Source: UBA6170 sp942491385 (GTDB lineage Bacteria; Chloroflexota; Anaerolineae; Anaerolineales; Anaerolineaceae). Taken from it: DNA of 64,000 nt. Both the position numbers and the translations under genes were made by a program. Positions 17,581-25,997 of the stretch are shown in pieces. Location: NCBI GenBank assembly GCA_942491385.1, contig CALOAF010000011.1:142234-206233 (forward strand), read 5' to 3'. The notes under the pieces are model-generated. The model made no database searches and was not told the DNA's origin. It worked only from the letters and a program-made list of their open reading frames with translations. Position 1 is the first letter of the stretch. The number at the start of each line of letters is the position of its first letter.

Positions 17581-18864
17581 ATGAAAATTATAAACAGCGC
17601 TTTTGACGAACTTAAATGGCGAGGTATGATATTTGACTACGTCGATGGAATTGACAGCATTCTAAGTGAGAAAAAAGTTACTGTTTATAACGGATTCGAT
17701 GCTACAGCTGATAGTCTGCATGTTGGACACATGGTTCCATTATTAGCGCTGGCAAGATTGCAGCGATTTGGTCATCATGCAATTGCCTTAGCTGGTGGTG
17801 GAACAAGTATGATAGGTGATCCCAGCGGGAAATCAGCAGAAAGACAACTTCTCAGCCGTGAAATCATTGAAGGGAATGTTGAAACCATCAAACATCAATT
17901 GTCGCATTTTCTTGATTTTAAGGTGAAAACAAATCCTGCGCGGGTATTAAATAATGCTGACTGGCTCATGGAGTTGGATCTAATCGAATTCCTGCGCGAT
18001 ATTGGTAAACATTTTACGATCAATTACATGCTGGCAAAAGACTCGGTCAGGTCGAGAATCGACAGGGAAGAGGGCATATCATTCACTGAATTCAGCTATA
18101 TGTTGCTGCAATCATATGATTATCTTCACCTATATCAGAATGAGAATTGTATATTGCAAACTGGAGGGAGCGATCAATGGGGAAATATCACCGCCGGATG
18201 TGAACTGGTACGTCGTATTACTGGTCAATCAGTTTTTGGGATGGTATATCCGTTGATTACCAAGTCGGATGGCACTAAATTTGGAAAAACTGAGTCTGGG
18301 TCCGTATGGTTAGATCCCAAACGGACATCACCTTATAAATTTTTCCAGTTCTGGTTGAATACAGATGATAAAGACGTAATTAATTACCTGAAATATTTCA
18401 CATTTTTATCAAAAGATGTGATTGATGCGTTGGAATTTTCTGTTGCAGAAAAGCCAGAAGAAAGAGATGCTCAGAAAAGGCTTGCCAAAGAAATCACCAC
18501 TATTGTTCATGGTGAGACCGCCCTGAGCAGAGCGGAACAAGCCACTCAAGTTCTATTTGGTGGCAGTCTAGATGGATTAACCGGTTCAGATATCCAAGAA
18601 ATCTTCGCAGACGTGCAGTCTACAAAACTATCCAGAACTGATTTTGAAGGTGAAGGAAAAATGATGATCGACTTATTGGTCGATTGTGGTGTGGCAAAAT
18701 CCAAAGGCGAGGCGAGAAGGTCGATTCAGGAAGGTGGCATAAACCTCAATAACAATCGTGTTATTCAAATTGATTATCGTATTCAGGTGGATGCTTTGAT
18801 TGACAATCGATACTTAATTCTGAGAAAGGGTCGCAAGAATTACCATCTATTGAAGGTTGCCTAG
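17581..18864 (+). CDS. tyrS: Tyrosyl-tRNA synthetase
   Basis: A cytoplasmic class I synthetase of 427 residues that charges tRNA-Tyr. The HIGH motif is H47-V-G-H50; YxxGFDxTADSLHVGH is the TyrRS form of the ATP site. The QSYDYLHLY and QTGGSDQWGN tyrosine-binding motifs are present, the KMSKS loop reads KFGKTESG, and a C-terminal S4 domain (about 360-425) binds tRNA. I place the start at ATG 17581 with AAAGGTGG ten bases upstream; an in-frame ATG at 17536 would add 15 residues unlike the family. It converges with the RodA/PBP gene 27 bases on. Confidence 0.96.
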   Translation: MKIINSAFDELKWRGMIFDYVDGIDSILSEKKVTVYNGFDATADSLHVGHMVPLLALARLQRFGHHAIALAGGGTSMIGDPSGKSAERQLLSREIIEGNVETIKHQLSHFLDFKVKTNPARVLNNADWLMELDLIEFLRDIGKHFTINYMLAKDSVRSRIDREEGISFTEFSYMLLQSYDYLHLYQNENCILQTGGSDQWGNITAGCELVRRITGQSVFGMVYPLITKSDGTKFGKTESGSVWLDPKRTSPYKFFQFWLNTDDKDVINYLKYFTFLSKDVIDALEFSVAEKPEERDAQKRLAKEITTIVHGETALSRAEQATQVLFGGSLDGLTGSDIQEIFADVQSTKLSRTDFEGEGKMMIDLLVDCGVAKSKGEARRSIQEGGINLNNNRVIQIDYRIQVDALIDNRYLILRKGRKNYHLLKVA

Positions 18865-18891
18865 TTTCTTAAGTAGCATACTCAATAGAGC

Positions 18892-21495
18892 TTAATTGCT
18901 TCCGGATGTTAGAAGCTGTTCCATCATTTGACGTCCAAGATCTCTCGCTTCCTGCGCAGAGCCGTTTTCAAGTGTCAATACAAAAACCAGAGGGGCCGCT
19001 TGCCAGTCAGGTAAAGTGCCAGTAATATACCAGTTCGTTTGATTCTCCGTGGCAGCATTTGAGGAGGTGATTTCCCAGGCGGGATAATCCATGCGACTAA
19101 AGAAATTGGCAGTTTGATTGGCAAATAGAGGGTCCATTGTGCGGGAGGACTCGTTGGATGCAAATATTACCCAACCCTGTTTGGGTGTATTCAGTGCATT
19201 CGACAATCGCGGGTATGGCATCAGGCCTGCATTGGAGAACACAGCAACTGACCTGGCGATTTGTAGTGGTGATAATAATGTATTGGAAAGGGATTGTAGC
19301 GATTCGGAATCCAATAAAGGCGCAGGTTCAAAAGGTAGTTCAAATATATAGTTGTCGCTCCAACCGAATTCCTGAATAATTTCATTCTCTTTCCCTTCTG
19401 CCATGATTGAATTTAGGAACTGATTGGCATTTTCACAGCCATTCATCAGTGCTGTCAGCAAGTGGCTTTTATCCAGGTTACTGAGCGGAAGTGCACAATT
19501 TCCTGTTTCAAAGAAATTTTTGCTATCTACATCGATTGAATTTTCAAGTAAATAGGCATATGTGAATAATCCAACCAGATTCCCAATTTCATATTTTCCC
19601 TGAGTTCCACGGTTGATAAGCGGTGCATTTTCACTTATGGAAAGTTCATCCCAATTTTCATCCAGTTGAGAAAGAGTGAAGCTGGGGGAAGACCACAAAC
19701 CCAGGATTTCACCTGTTTTTGCATTCATGATTACTGCAGCTCCCTGGTATTCAGCAAAAGTTTGGACTAATTGTCTTTGTCTAGCGAGGTCAATAGTAGT
19801 TCTGATATCAACTCCATCTGGCGGGCGGGCGTAAAGCAATTGATTCCACCAAATATCTGAAGTAGGAATTCCTGCTGATCCGCGCAGATATGCATCCATA
19901 CTTGCTTCTAATCCGCTTTGTCCTAGAAACGGGTGGTTATACCCTGCAGTTGTTGATAGAGAAGGTTCGAGCAAAATACGTTCAAAAGATCCTCGATAAC
20001 CTGAGGTGATTAAAATTGGATTATTTTGGCGATCCAGTAAATCTCCTCGAGGAACATAGCGGTCGTTGATTACTTTACGTAAATTGTCATCTCTTGAAAG
20101 CAATCCGTCTGATCTGATCGTAGCCCAATAGGTTGTGATCAACGAAATAACAATGAAACAGATCACAATCAATGAATAGGTGAAGATGTAAGGTTGTGCT
20201 TCCTCCTGGACGACAGACCGGGATGTCTGATGTTGGCTAATCCAAAGTAAGATCAGTACAGACACAAATACAGTTAACAGTGATGAGCCACCATAGGAAA
20301 TAAAAGGGAGAGTCACGCCGGTGAGTGGCAGAAACCGTGTGTTCCCACCGATAATTAGAATTGATTGGAAGGATAGGAAGACTATAATACCTGAAGCCAA
20401 CAATCTTTGATATTGATTTCTTCCCTTAATCGCAATTGAAAATCCCCTGTATGAAAGAAAAGCAAACAGGCTGATGATAAACAGGCTGCCGAACAACCCT
20501 AATTCTTCACTAATGGCAGCAAATATGAAATCAGAAATGGCTACTGGTACAATCCCCGGACTACCCAAACCAGGGCCAGAGCCCAGAATAAACCCAGCAG
20601 CTATCGCCTGAATAGATTGGATGATCTGATAAGAACCTCCGGATGGATCAACCCAGGGATTTAACCAACCATCAATGCGAATTTGAATAACACTAAAATT
20701 TCGATAACCAAAATATCCTGCGATTGCAATGATCATAAAAAATATAAATACTGACCGTTTTTTACCGGAAACGATAAAAATAAAAAACATATATATAGTC
20801 AAGAAGATGGTAGCTGTTCCCAAATCCCGCTGTGCAAAAAGTATCAAAATCGCTGCAACGACCATTACAAAAGACGAAACAAGTAATACCGAAAGATTCT
20901 TCCTTAAAGCCCAGTTATCAGCAAAAAATGCTGCCAGATAAATGATAAATAAAAGTTTCAAAGGTTCAGAAGGTTGGAAATAAATTCCACCCCATCCCAA
21001 CCAGAGTCGTGGGCCTTCTCCTCCTGGGTAGATGCCAAACACGAAGGTTAATCCGGTAACCAGAAGTCCAACTGTCAACCAGATATATTTATAGCGACGT
21101 AATTGATTGATGACTGCTGGAAACTTCATACCCCAAAATAAAATGATTGAGCCAAAACTGAACCAGATTAATTGGCGCCATCCAAAAGAAGTGGACAGAC
21201 GGAAGATTGTCATCAGACCGATTCCGGTCAATATAAAAACAATGGGGATAATGTATGGATCGCGATTTGGCAAGTGACGGGTACTGGCTTTGTGAACTAA
21301 GAAACTGGCAACTAGCCATACCAGGAAACCAATCCATTGTTCCCAGTTGATTGGAGTTTCCCAATCTAATGTACGAATAACTGGTGCGAAAGTGAGCACC
21401 GCACTGTATAAAAATAGAATTACGCCACCCAAAAAGAAGAGGCTGAATTGAAGTCGATCTCTATCATTAAAGAAAAGATGTTTAATTTGGTTCAC
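18892..21495 (-). CDS. RodA/FtsW glycosyltransferase fused to a degenerate PBP transpeptidase domain
   Basis: An 867-residue fusion. Residues 1 to about 415 form the SEDS peptidoglycan polymerase with about twelve hydrophobic helices and the conserved NPWVDPSGGSYQIIQS loop, whose D283 matches the catalytic aspartate of RodA/FtsW. One further helix leads to a class B PBP-like periplasmic part (about 465-867) with RGDLLDRQ and DGVDIRTTIDLARQR motifs. The transpeptidase site looks dead: the expected Ser-x-x-Lys reads N639-L-V-G642 after the PLINRGTQGKYEIG motif, and the expected Lys-Thr-Gly reads I824-T-G. I infer a working glycan polymerase with a pseudo-enzyme partner built in. Start overlaps the mtnP stop by 4 bases. 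Confidence 0.9.
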   Translation of the reverse strand: MNQIKHLFFNDRDRLQFSLFFLGGVILFLYSAVLTFAPVIRTLDWETPINWEQWIGFLVWLVASFLVHKASTRHLPNRDPYIIPIVFILTGIGLMTIFRLSTSFGWRQLIWFSFGSIILFWGMKFPAVINQLRRYKYIWLTVGLLVTGLTFVFGIYPGGEGPRLWLGWGGIYFQPSEPLKLLFIIYLAAFFADNWALRKNLSVLLVSSFVMVVAAILILFAQRDLGTATIFLTIYMFFIFIVSGKKRSVFIFFMIIAIAGYFGYRNFSVIQIRIDGWLNPWVDPSGGSYQIIQSIQAIAAGFILGSGPGLGSPGIVPVAISDFIFAAISEELGLFGSLFIISLFAFLSYRGFSIAIKGRNQYQRLLASGIIVFLSFQSILIIGGNTRFLPLTGVTLPFISYGGSSLLTVFVSVLILLWISQHQTSRSVVQEEAQPYIFTYSLIVICFIVISLITTYWATIRSDGLLSRDDNLRKVINDRYVPRGDLLDRQNNPILITSGYRGSFERILLEPSLSTTAGYNHPFLGQSGLEASMDAYLRGSAGIPTSDIWWNQLLYARPPDGVDIRTTIDLARQRQLVQTFAEYQGAAVIMNAKTGEILGLWSSPSFTLSQLDENWDELSISENAPLINRGTQGKYEIGNLVGLFTYAYLLENSIDVDSKNFFETGNCALPLSNLDKSHLLTALMNGCENANQFLNSIMAEGKENEIIQEFGWSDNYIFELPFEPAPLLDSESLQSLSNTLLSPLQIARSVAVFSNAGLMPYPRLSNALNTPKQGWVIFASNESSRTMDPLFANQTANFFSRMDYPAWEITSSNAATENQTNWYITGTLPDWQAAPLVFVLTLENGSAQEARDLGRQMMEQLLTSGSN

Positions 21496-22355
21496 TGTAA
21501 ATATTTATTGATGAATATGCTAAGTTTTTCTTTCTCACTCGAATCTATATAATCCGGGTTGGTTGTTAAGGCACTTGCGAGTGCTTGCTGGCAGCCACAA
21601 TCATAAGGCTCATGTTTTTTAATGAGGTTCAATATCGAATGGTTTGCCACCTCACCATTTTTCTTGAGGATTTTTAATATCATTTCAACAGTTACTGTCT
21701 CTTCGTGCATGTGCCAGACATCGTAATCAGTTACATGCGCAAACGCTGCATAACACATTTCCGCCTCTCGGGCTAGGAAAACTTCCGGTGAAGTAGTCAT
21801 GCCAATAATGGACATTCCCCAGGAGCGGAATAAATTCGATTCTGCTTTGGTTGAAAAGCGTGGTCCTTCGATTGTGACCAATGCTCCAACCTTGTGAACG
21901 ACTGCTCCAGTCTCAACAACCGACTCATATAATAACTGGGACAGGTGAGGGCAGAATGGATCAGCAGCACTCACGTGGGCTACCAACCCTGTCTTGAAAA
22001 ATGTTCTTTCACGATTCTTTGTGAAATCGACTATTTGATCAGGGATCACAATATCGCCAGGGGCAAAATCTTCCCTCAAAGAACCGCAGGCTGAAATTGC
22101 GATAACATTTTTAACTCCTAATTTCTTGAGTGCAAAAATATTAGCCCGGTTGTTAATTTCAGAAGGAGGAATGCGGTGACCGATTCCATGGCGTGCTAAA
22201 AAGGCTATTGTTTTTCCTTCTACCGTAGCAATGAAGATGGGTGAGCTGGGTAAGCCATATGGGGTTTCCGTCACCAGTTCTTCCTGTATGGCAACACCTT
22301 CCATTTGATAAATACCTGTTCCTCCAATGACACCCAGATCAATTGTGTAAGACAT
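21492..22355 (-). CDS. mtnP: S-methyl-5'-thioadenosine phosphorylase
   Basis: A 287-residue enzyme of methionine salvage that phosphorolyses methylthioadenosine to adenine and methylthioribose 1-phosphate. The N-terminal GVIGGTGIY, the HGIGHRIPPSEINNRAN motif, ISACGSLREDFAPGDIVIPDQ and EGPRFSTKAES are all MTAP-type. GGAGG at 22361-22365 selects ATG 22355 over the TTG 15 bases earlier. It lies between an FHA gene and the RodA/PBP gene and overlaps the latter by 4 bases, although its pathway has no obvious link to the cell wall. Confidence 0.93.
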   Translation of the reverse strand: MSYTIDLGVIGGTGIYQMEGVAIQEELVTETPYGLPSSPIFIATVEGKTIAFLARHGIGHRIPPSEINNRANIFALKKLGVKNVIAISACGSLREDFAPGDIVIPDQIVDFTKNRERTFFKTGLVAHVSAADPFCPHLSQLLYESVVETGAVVHKVGALVTIEGPRFSTKAESNLFRSWGMSIIGMTTSPEVFLAREAEMCYAAFAHVTDYDVWHMHEETVTVEMILKILKKNGEVANHSILNLIKKHEPYDCGCQQALASALTTNPDYIDSSEKEKLSIFINKYLQ

Positions 22356-22378
22356 TGGTTCCTCCTTCAAAGAATTAG

Positions 22379-22810
22379 TTAATGGGAATTTATGGTATGA
22401 ACGATTAATTTAATATTGCCAACTTGCAACATATCATTGTCAGCCAAAATGCAAGGTTGATCGATGCGTTCATCATTCAGGAATGTACCATTCGTTGAAT
22501 TCAAATCATGGATCCACCAATTTTGATCGATTAAATATAATCTAGCGTGCTGTGCTGAGATTGTTTCATCCTGAATAAGCACTTTGCAATTTGGGTCCCG
22601 ACCCAAAAGTACATCAGTTTGTTTGATCACAAACGCTTCCTGCTCCGGCTTATCCTTATAGGAAATGCGAATACTGGATGATAAGTCGGGGGAAAGAAGC
22701 TTAATTTGCGTTCTTAATTGACGCCAGGTTGTTAAAAAAAGCAAGCCTACAAATCCTAGTAAAAAAATTGCCAGGATAATTCTTAGGATAAGCACAATAA
22801 TTGCTGTCAT
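22379..22810 (-). CDS. Membrane-anchored FHA-domain protein (FhaB/FipA-like)
   Basis: 143 residues: one N-terminal transmembrane helix (about 5-27) and a cytoplasmic C-terminal FHA domain (about 55-140). The FHA signature LLGRDPNCKVLIQDETISAQHARL then NSTNGTFLNDERI is intact, so it should bind phosphothreonine peptides. The helix-plus-FHA layout and position beside an FhaA-like gene and a RodA gene resemble actinobacterial fhaB. Its start overlaps the fhaA-like stop by 4 bases; mtnP follows 23 bases later. Confidence 0.88.
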   Translation of the reverse strand: MTAIIVLILRIILAIFLLGFVGLLFLTTWRQLRTQIKLLSPDLSSSIRISYKDKPEQEAFVIKQTDVLLGRDPNCKVLIQDETISAQHARLYLIDQNWWIHDLNSTNGTFLNDERIDQPCILADNDMLQVGNIKLIVHTINSH

Positions 22811-23586
22811 TTTGAATCTACAATTCTAGGAATTTCTGCAGTGGAACCGTGGTCAATTTCATGTGAGTCACTTTCCTCTCCATAAACTAAAGGATAATTC
22901 GCGATGGAAATTACATCTCCTGGTCGCAGCATAGCTTGTTTTATTCTAATGCCATTTATAAAAGTACCAGAAGTCGAGTTTAAATCAAAAATCACAAAAT
23001 TTCCATTGATATTCCGGATTTGTGCGTGGTTCCTACTGATTGTGGGATCATCAATGATTAAGTGATTATCATTTTTTCTGCCGATTTGGGTAAATGCTAC
23101 CGTTAATGGGAAGATATCTTTATTGGGCAAGAGGAGGTAAGCATCCCTACTGATCATTCTATTCTTACCTTCACCCGGGTGAGTTTTTAATACAGCCGTC
23201 TTCTCGATTTCATGTTTCACTGAATAGAAATTAATTCTGTATTCGTTAATATCAGGAAATTCAGGATCAGAAAAGAATTCTACACTTATTTCGCCACTGA
23301 AATTTATATCGTACTCCTCAGCACTTTCAGTTAATGTCTTTTGGATTTCCTGGATCCATTGTGGATCAGCATTGAAATTATTGTAGACATCTGGATGAAC
23401 TGAAATTGAATATATATTGGGTAAGGGTTCATTATTATCGATTGCTTTAATTACCAGATCACGCATTTCATGAATGATTGCAATAGCAACTGATTTTTGA
23501 GTTGTATTCCAGGGAAAAATTAGGATACTACTCTCTATCAAGCCCTGCAGTCTTTTCTCAATTTCCTCAAATAAAGTTCTCATCAT
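22807..23586 (-). CDS. DUF3662 and FHA-domain protein (FhaA-like)
   Basis: 259 residues. Residues 1 to about 125 match the FhaA N-terminal (DUF3662) region: FEEIEKRLQGLIESS, and ISVHPDVYNNF. The FHA domain is at about 160-235 with TQIGRKNDNHLIIDDPTISRNHAQI and NSTSGTFINGIRI, so phosphothreonine binding is expected. In Actinobacteria FhaA acts with FhaB, RodA and Ser/Thr kinases in wall synthesis; the neighbours here agree, but no kinase is in the window. It may be translated from a leaderless or near-leaderless mRNA, because a TATAAT ends 5 bases before its ATG. Confidence 0.87.
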   Translation of the reverse strand: MMRTLFEEIEKRLQGLIESSILIFPWNTTQKSVAIAIIHEMRDLVIKAIDNNEPLPNIYSISVHPDVYNNFNADPQWIQEIQKTLTESAEEYDINFSGEISVEFFSDPEFPDINEYRINFYSVKHEIEKTAVLKTHPGEGKNRMISRDAYLLLPNKDIFPLTVAFTQIGRKNDNHLIIDDPTISRNHAQIRNINGNFVIFDLNSTSGTFINGIRIKQAMLRPGDVISIANYPLVYGEESDSHEIDHGSTAEIPRIVDSK

Positions 23587-23587
23587 C

Positions 23588-23597
23588 TATAATTATA
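23588..23597. promoter_or_regulatory. Palindromic -10 between fhaA-like and archease genes
   Basis: TATAATTATA is its own reverse complement, so each strand offers a perfect TATAAT (plus 23588-23593, minus 23592-23597) in the 32-base gap between two divergent genes. On the minus strand the box ends 5 bases from the fhaA-like ATG. On the plus strand an AAAGGGAAAGGA ribosome site lies before ATG 23619. Confidence 0.5.
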
Positions 23598-23618
23598 AAG
23601 GGAAAGGAAAAACAAGCA

Positions 23619-24038
23619 ATGATGCCGGAAAAAGAGCAAGGGTATGAAGAAATTGATCATACAGCAGATATTGCGTTTCGTATTTGGGCAACCACCCTGG
23701 ATGAATTGTTCAAGTTGGCTGTTGATTCGATGAATAGTGTGACCGATATTGTTTATGATGAGAATGATTCCGGAAATTACGAAGATTTCAGTATTCAAGA
23801 TGTTGATTTAGAAAGTATGCTGGTTTCACTTTTGAATGATTGTAATTATAAAATTCAACAAGAAATGATTTGCTCCAGAATTTCTGAAATCTATGTTGAA
23901 AACGAGAAGATTAGAGGCAAATATTTTCATCAGGGAATTAAAAGTTTCAACAAGGAAATTAAAGCTGTCACATATCACAAACTCAATATCCAGCATTCCA
24001 GAGGAAGTTATGCTGTGGAGATTGTTTTTGATGTATGA
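23619..24038 (+). CDS. Archease family protein
   Basis: 139 residues with the archease start YEEIDHTADIAFRIWATTLDELF; the DHTAD motif holds the metal-binding acidic residue of this family. Archease activates the RNA ligase RtcB by promoting its guanylylation. rtcB is the next gene, 15 bases downstream, which supports the call. The start is ATG 23619 or 23622. The C-terminal end (GSYAVEIVFDV) has the acidic aspartate seen in archeases. Confidence 0.88.
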   Translation: MMPEKEQGYEEIDHTADIAFRIWATTLDELFKLAVDSMNSVTDIVYDENDSGNYEDFSIQDVDLESMLVSLLNDCNYKIQQEMICSRISEIYVENEKIRGKYFHQGIKSFNKEIKAVTYHKLNIQHSRGSYAVEIVFDV

Positions 24039-24053
24039 TGTGAGGGGAGAGAT

Positions 24054-25505
24054 ATGGTTGCCTTAACAGATTTTAAAAAGATAAGGGATTATGAATGGGA
24101 AATTCCTCAACACTTCCGTTTTGACATGCGCGTACCTGTAAGATTTTTTGCGACCAAACAATTACTTGAACAAAGTCTATCTGATTTATCTGTTGAACAG
24201 GCCATCAATGTTTCCACTCTACCCGGAGTCGTTGGGTCGGTTGTTGTCATGCCCGATATGCATCAAGGCTATGGATTTCCAATTGGCGGTGTAGCAGCCA
24301 CTGATTTTTCGACCGGTGTTATCTCACCAGGGGGAATTGGCTATGACATTAATTGCGGAGTGCGATTACTGTCTTCACAAATTTCGTATGAGAGTGTTAA
24401 GAGGCAGATTCAGTCACTAGTTATTGCTTTAAACCAGCATTGCCCGAGTGGTGTTGGATCAGAGGGTGGAATTCATTTGACTCATAAAGAGCTGGATGCA
24501 GTGTGTGAGGAAGGCTCACGGTGGGCACTGAAGCAGGGATTTGCTACCCAACAGGATTTACGAAGAACTGAGGAGTGTGGCTGTATTCCTGGCGCGAACG
24601 CGAAAAAGTTAAGTGATAGGGCTAAGAAAAGAGGATTACCCCAATTAGGAACCCTTGGCAGCGGAAATCACTTTATTGAAATTGACCTGATCGACCAAGT
24701 TTTTGACGAAAAAACAGCTGAAATCTATGGCTTGAAACAGGGTAATCTGGCAGTGATGATCCATTGCGGATCACGTGGTCTTGGTCATCAGGTTTGTAGC
24801 GATACCGTTCAAGCTTTTCAAAAGACTATTCATCAATATGGGATCAAGATACCGGACCGGGAATTGGTTTGTGCCCCGTTGAATTCAGAAGAAGGTCAGG
24901 ATTATCTGATGGCCATGCAGGCTGCAGCAAATTATGCATTTTGTAATCGCCAGGTCCTGGCGCATTTAGCCAGGAGGGCATTTGAACAAGTATTGGCAGG
25001 TAAGGTTAACAATTGGCAACTTTTCCAGGTGTACGATATTGCCCACAATATTGGAAAAATTGAAGATCATGTGGTGAACGGAATCTTGCGAAAAGTCTGT
25101 GTTCACCGTAAAGGCGCAACACGAGCGTTTGGGCCAGGGTCTCCAGGGCTCCCGGATGAATTTTCAATAACAGGACAACCGGTATTGGTTCCGGGGAGTA
25201 TGGGAACATCCTCCTGGGTGCTGGCTGGTACACAAAAAAGTATGGAACTATCGTTTGGTTCCAGTTGTCACGGGGCTGGACGGAAGATGAGCAGACAAAA
25301 AGCGAAAAAAACATTTCGAGGGGATCAACTAAGAGCAGATCTTCAAAAAAAAGGCATTTTCGTTCAGGCTGGCTCGATGTCTGGTTTGGCAGAAGAAGCG
25401 CCAACAGCTTACAAAGACGTGGACCAGGTGATTGAAGCTGTCAATGGAGCTGGTTTAGCGCGCAAAATTGCCAGATTAATCCCTTTAGCGGTCGTTAAAG
25501 GGTAA
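24054..25505 (+). CDS. rtcB: RNA-splicing ligase RtcB
   Basis: A 483-residue GTP- and Mn-dependent ligase that joins 2',3'-cyclic-phosphate (or 3'-phosphate) RNA ends to 5'-OH ends. Key motifs are present: PDMHQGYGFPIGGVAA, GYDINCGVR (metal cysteine), LGSGNHFIEID, MIHCGSRGLGHQ, and the guanylylated-histidine region SSCHGAGRKMSR near residue 405. A GGGGAGAG ribosome site precedes ATG 24054. It forms an RNA-repair pair with archease and converges with ybaK after one base. Confidence 0.95.
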   Translation: MVALTDFKKIRDYEWEIPQHFRFDMRVPVRFFATKQLLEQSLSDLSVEQAINVSTLPGVVGSVVVMPDMHQGYGFPIGGVAATDFSTGVISPGGIGYDINCGVRLLSSQISYESVKRQIQSLVIALNQHCPSGVGSEGGIHLTHKELDAVCEEGSRWALKQGFATQQDLRRTEECGCIPGANAKKLSDRAKKRGLPQLGTLGSGNHFIEIDLIDQVFDEKTAEIYGLKQGNLAVMIHCGSRGLGHQVCSDTVQAFQKTIHQYGIKIPDRELVCAPLNSEEGQDYLMAMQAAANYAFCNRQVLAHLARRAFEQVLAGKVNNWQLFQVYDIAHNIGKIEDHVVNGILRKVCVHRKGATRAFGPGSPGLPDEFSITGQPVLVPGSMGTSSWVLAGTQKSMELSFGSSCHGAGRKMSRQKAKKTFRGDQLRADLQKKGIFVQAGSMSGLAEEAPTAYKDVDQVIEAVNGAGLARKIARLIPLAVVKG

Positions 25506-25506
25506 A

Positions 25507-25989
25507 TTAGCCTTCCTTTGTCGCAGCGCTGCTAATGGGTGCAATTCTGGCATGGGTAACATACATAAAATCGCTTACTCGCATTTTAATATTCAATCCT
25601 CTTTGACCACCGGACACAAGCATCCATTCCATTGCATGGGCGGAATCATCCAATAAAATACGAAAGCCTTTATTGATCAGTGCCAGCGCTGAAATGCCAC
25701 CTGTTTGCAACCCGGTTATTTGCTCTACTACTTGAGGAGTAGGAAATTCAAGTTTCTTTTCATCGAGAAATTTGGCAATCAATTTCAAGTCAGCGGTTCT
25801 ATCAGCCGAGACGATTGCCAGAATTGGTTTGCCTGGGTAAACCGGTTTCAAAACAATGGTCTTGAAAACACTCCCTACTGGAACATTTAAGATTCGTGCT
25901 GTTTCCTGGGCACTTCTTTTTCCACCAAGGATTTCGAAAACCTCAAAAGGAATTTTTCTGGCTTGTAAAAAACGAGTGACATTGTTCAT
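25507..25989 (-). CDS. ybaK: YbaK/EbsC-family aminoacyl-tRNA deacylase
   Basis: 160 residues of the YbaK/ProX type, which hydrolyse mischarged tRNAs (Cys-tRNA-Pro for YbaK). The GKRSAQETARILNVPVGSVFKTIVLK segment with its catalytic-pocket lysine, and the GISALALINKGFRILLDDSA segment with the GxxxP-like loop variant, are visible. Start ATG 25989 (a TTG lies two codons upstream). The gene lies 8 bases after the PHP gene in a two-gene run. Exact tRNA specificity is not readable. Confidence 0.85.
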   Translation of the reverse strand: MNNVTRFLQARKIPFEVFEILGGKRSAQETARILNVPVGSVFKTIVLKPVYPGKPILAIVSADRTADLKLIAKFLDEKKLEFPTPQVVEQITGLQTGGISALALINKGFRILLDDSAHAMEWMLVSGGQRGLNIKMRVSDFMYVTHARIAPISSAATKEG

Positions 25990-25997
25990 TGCCAAGC

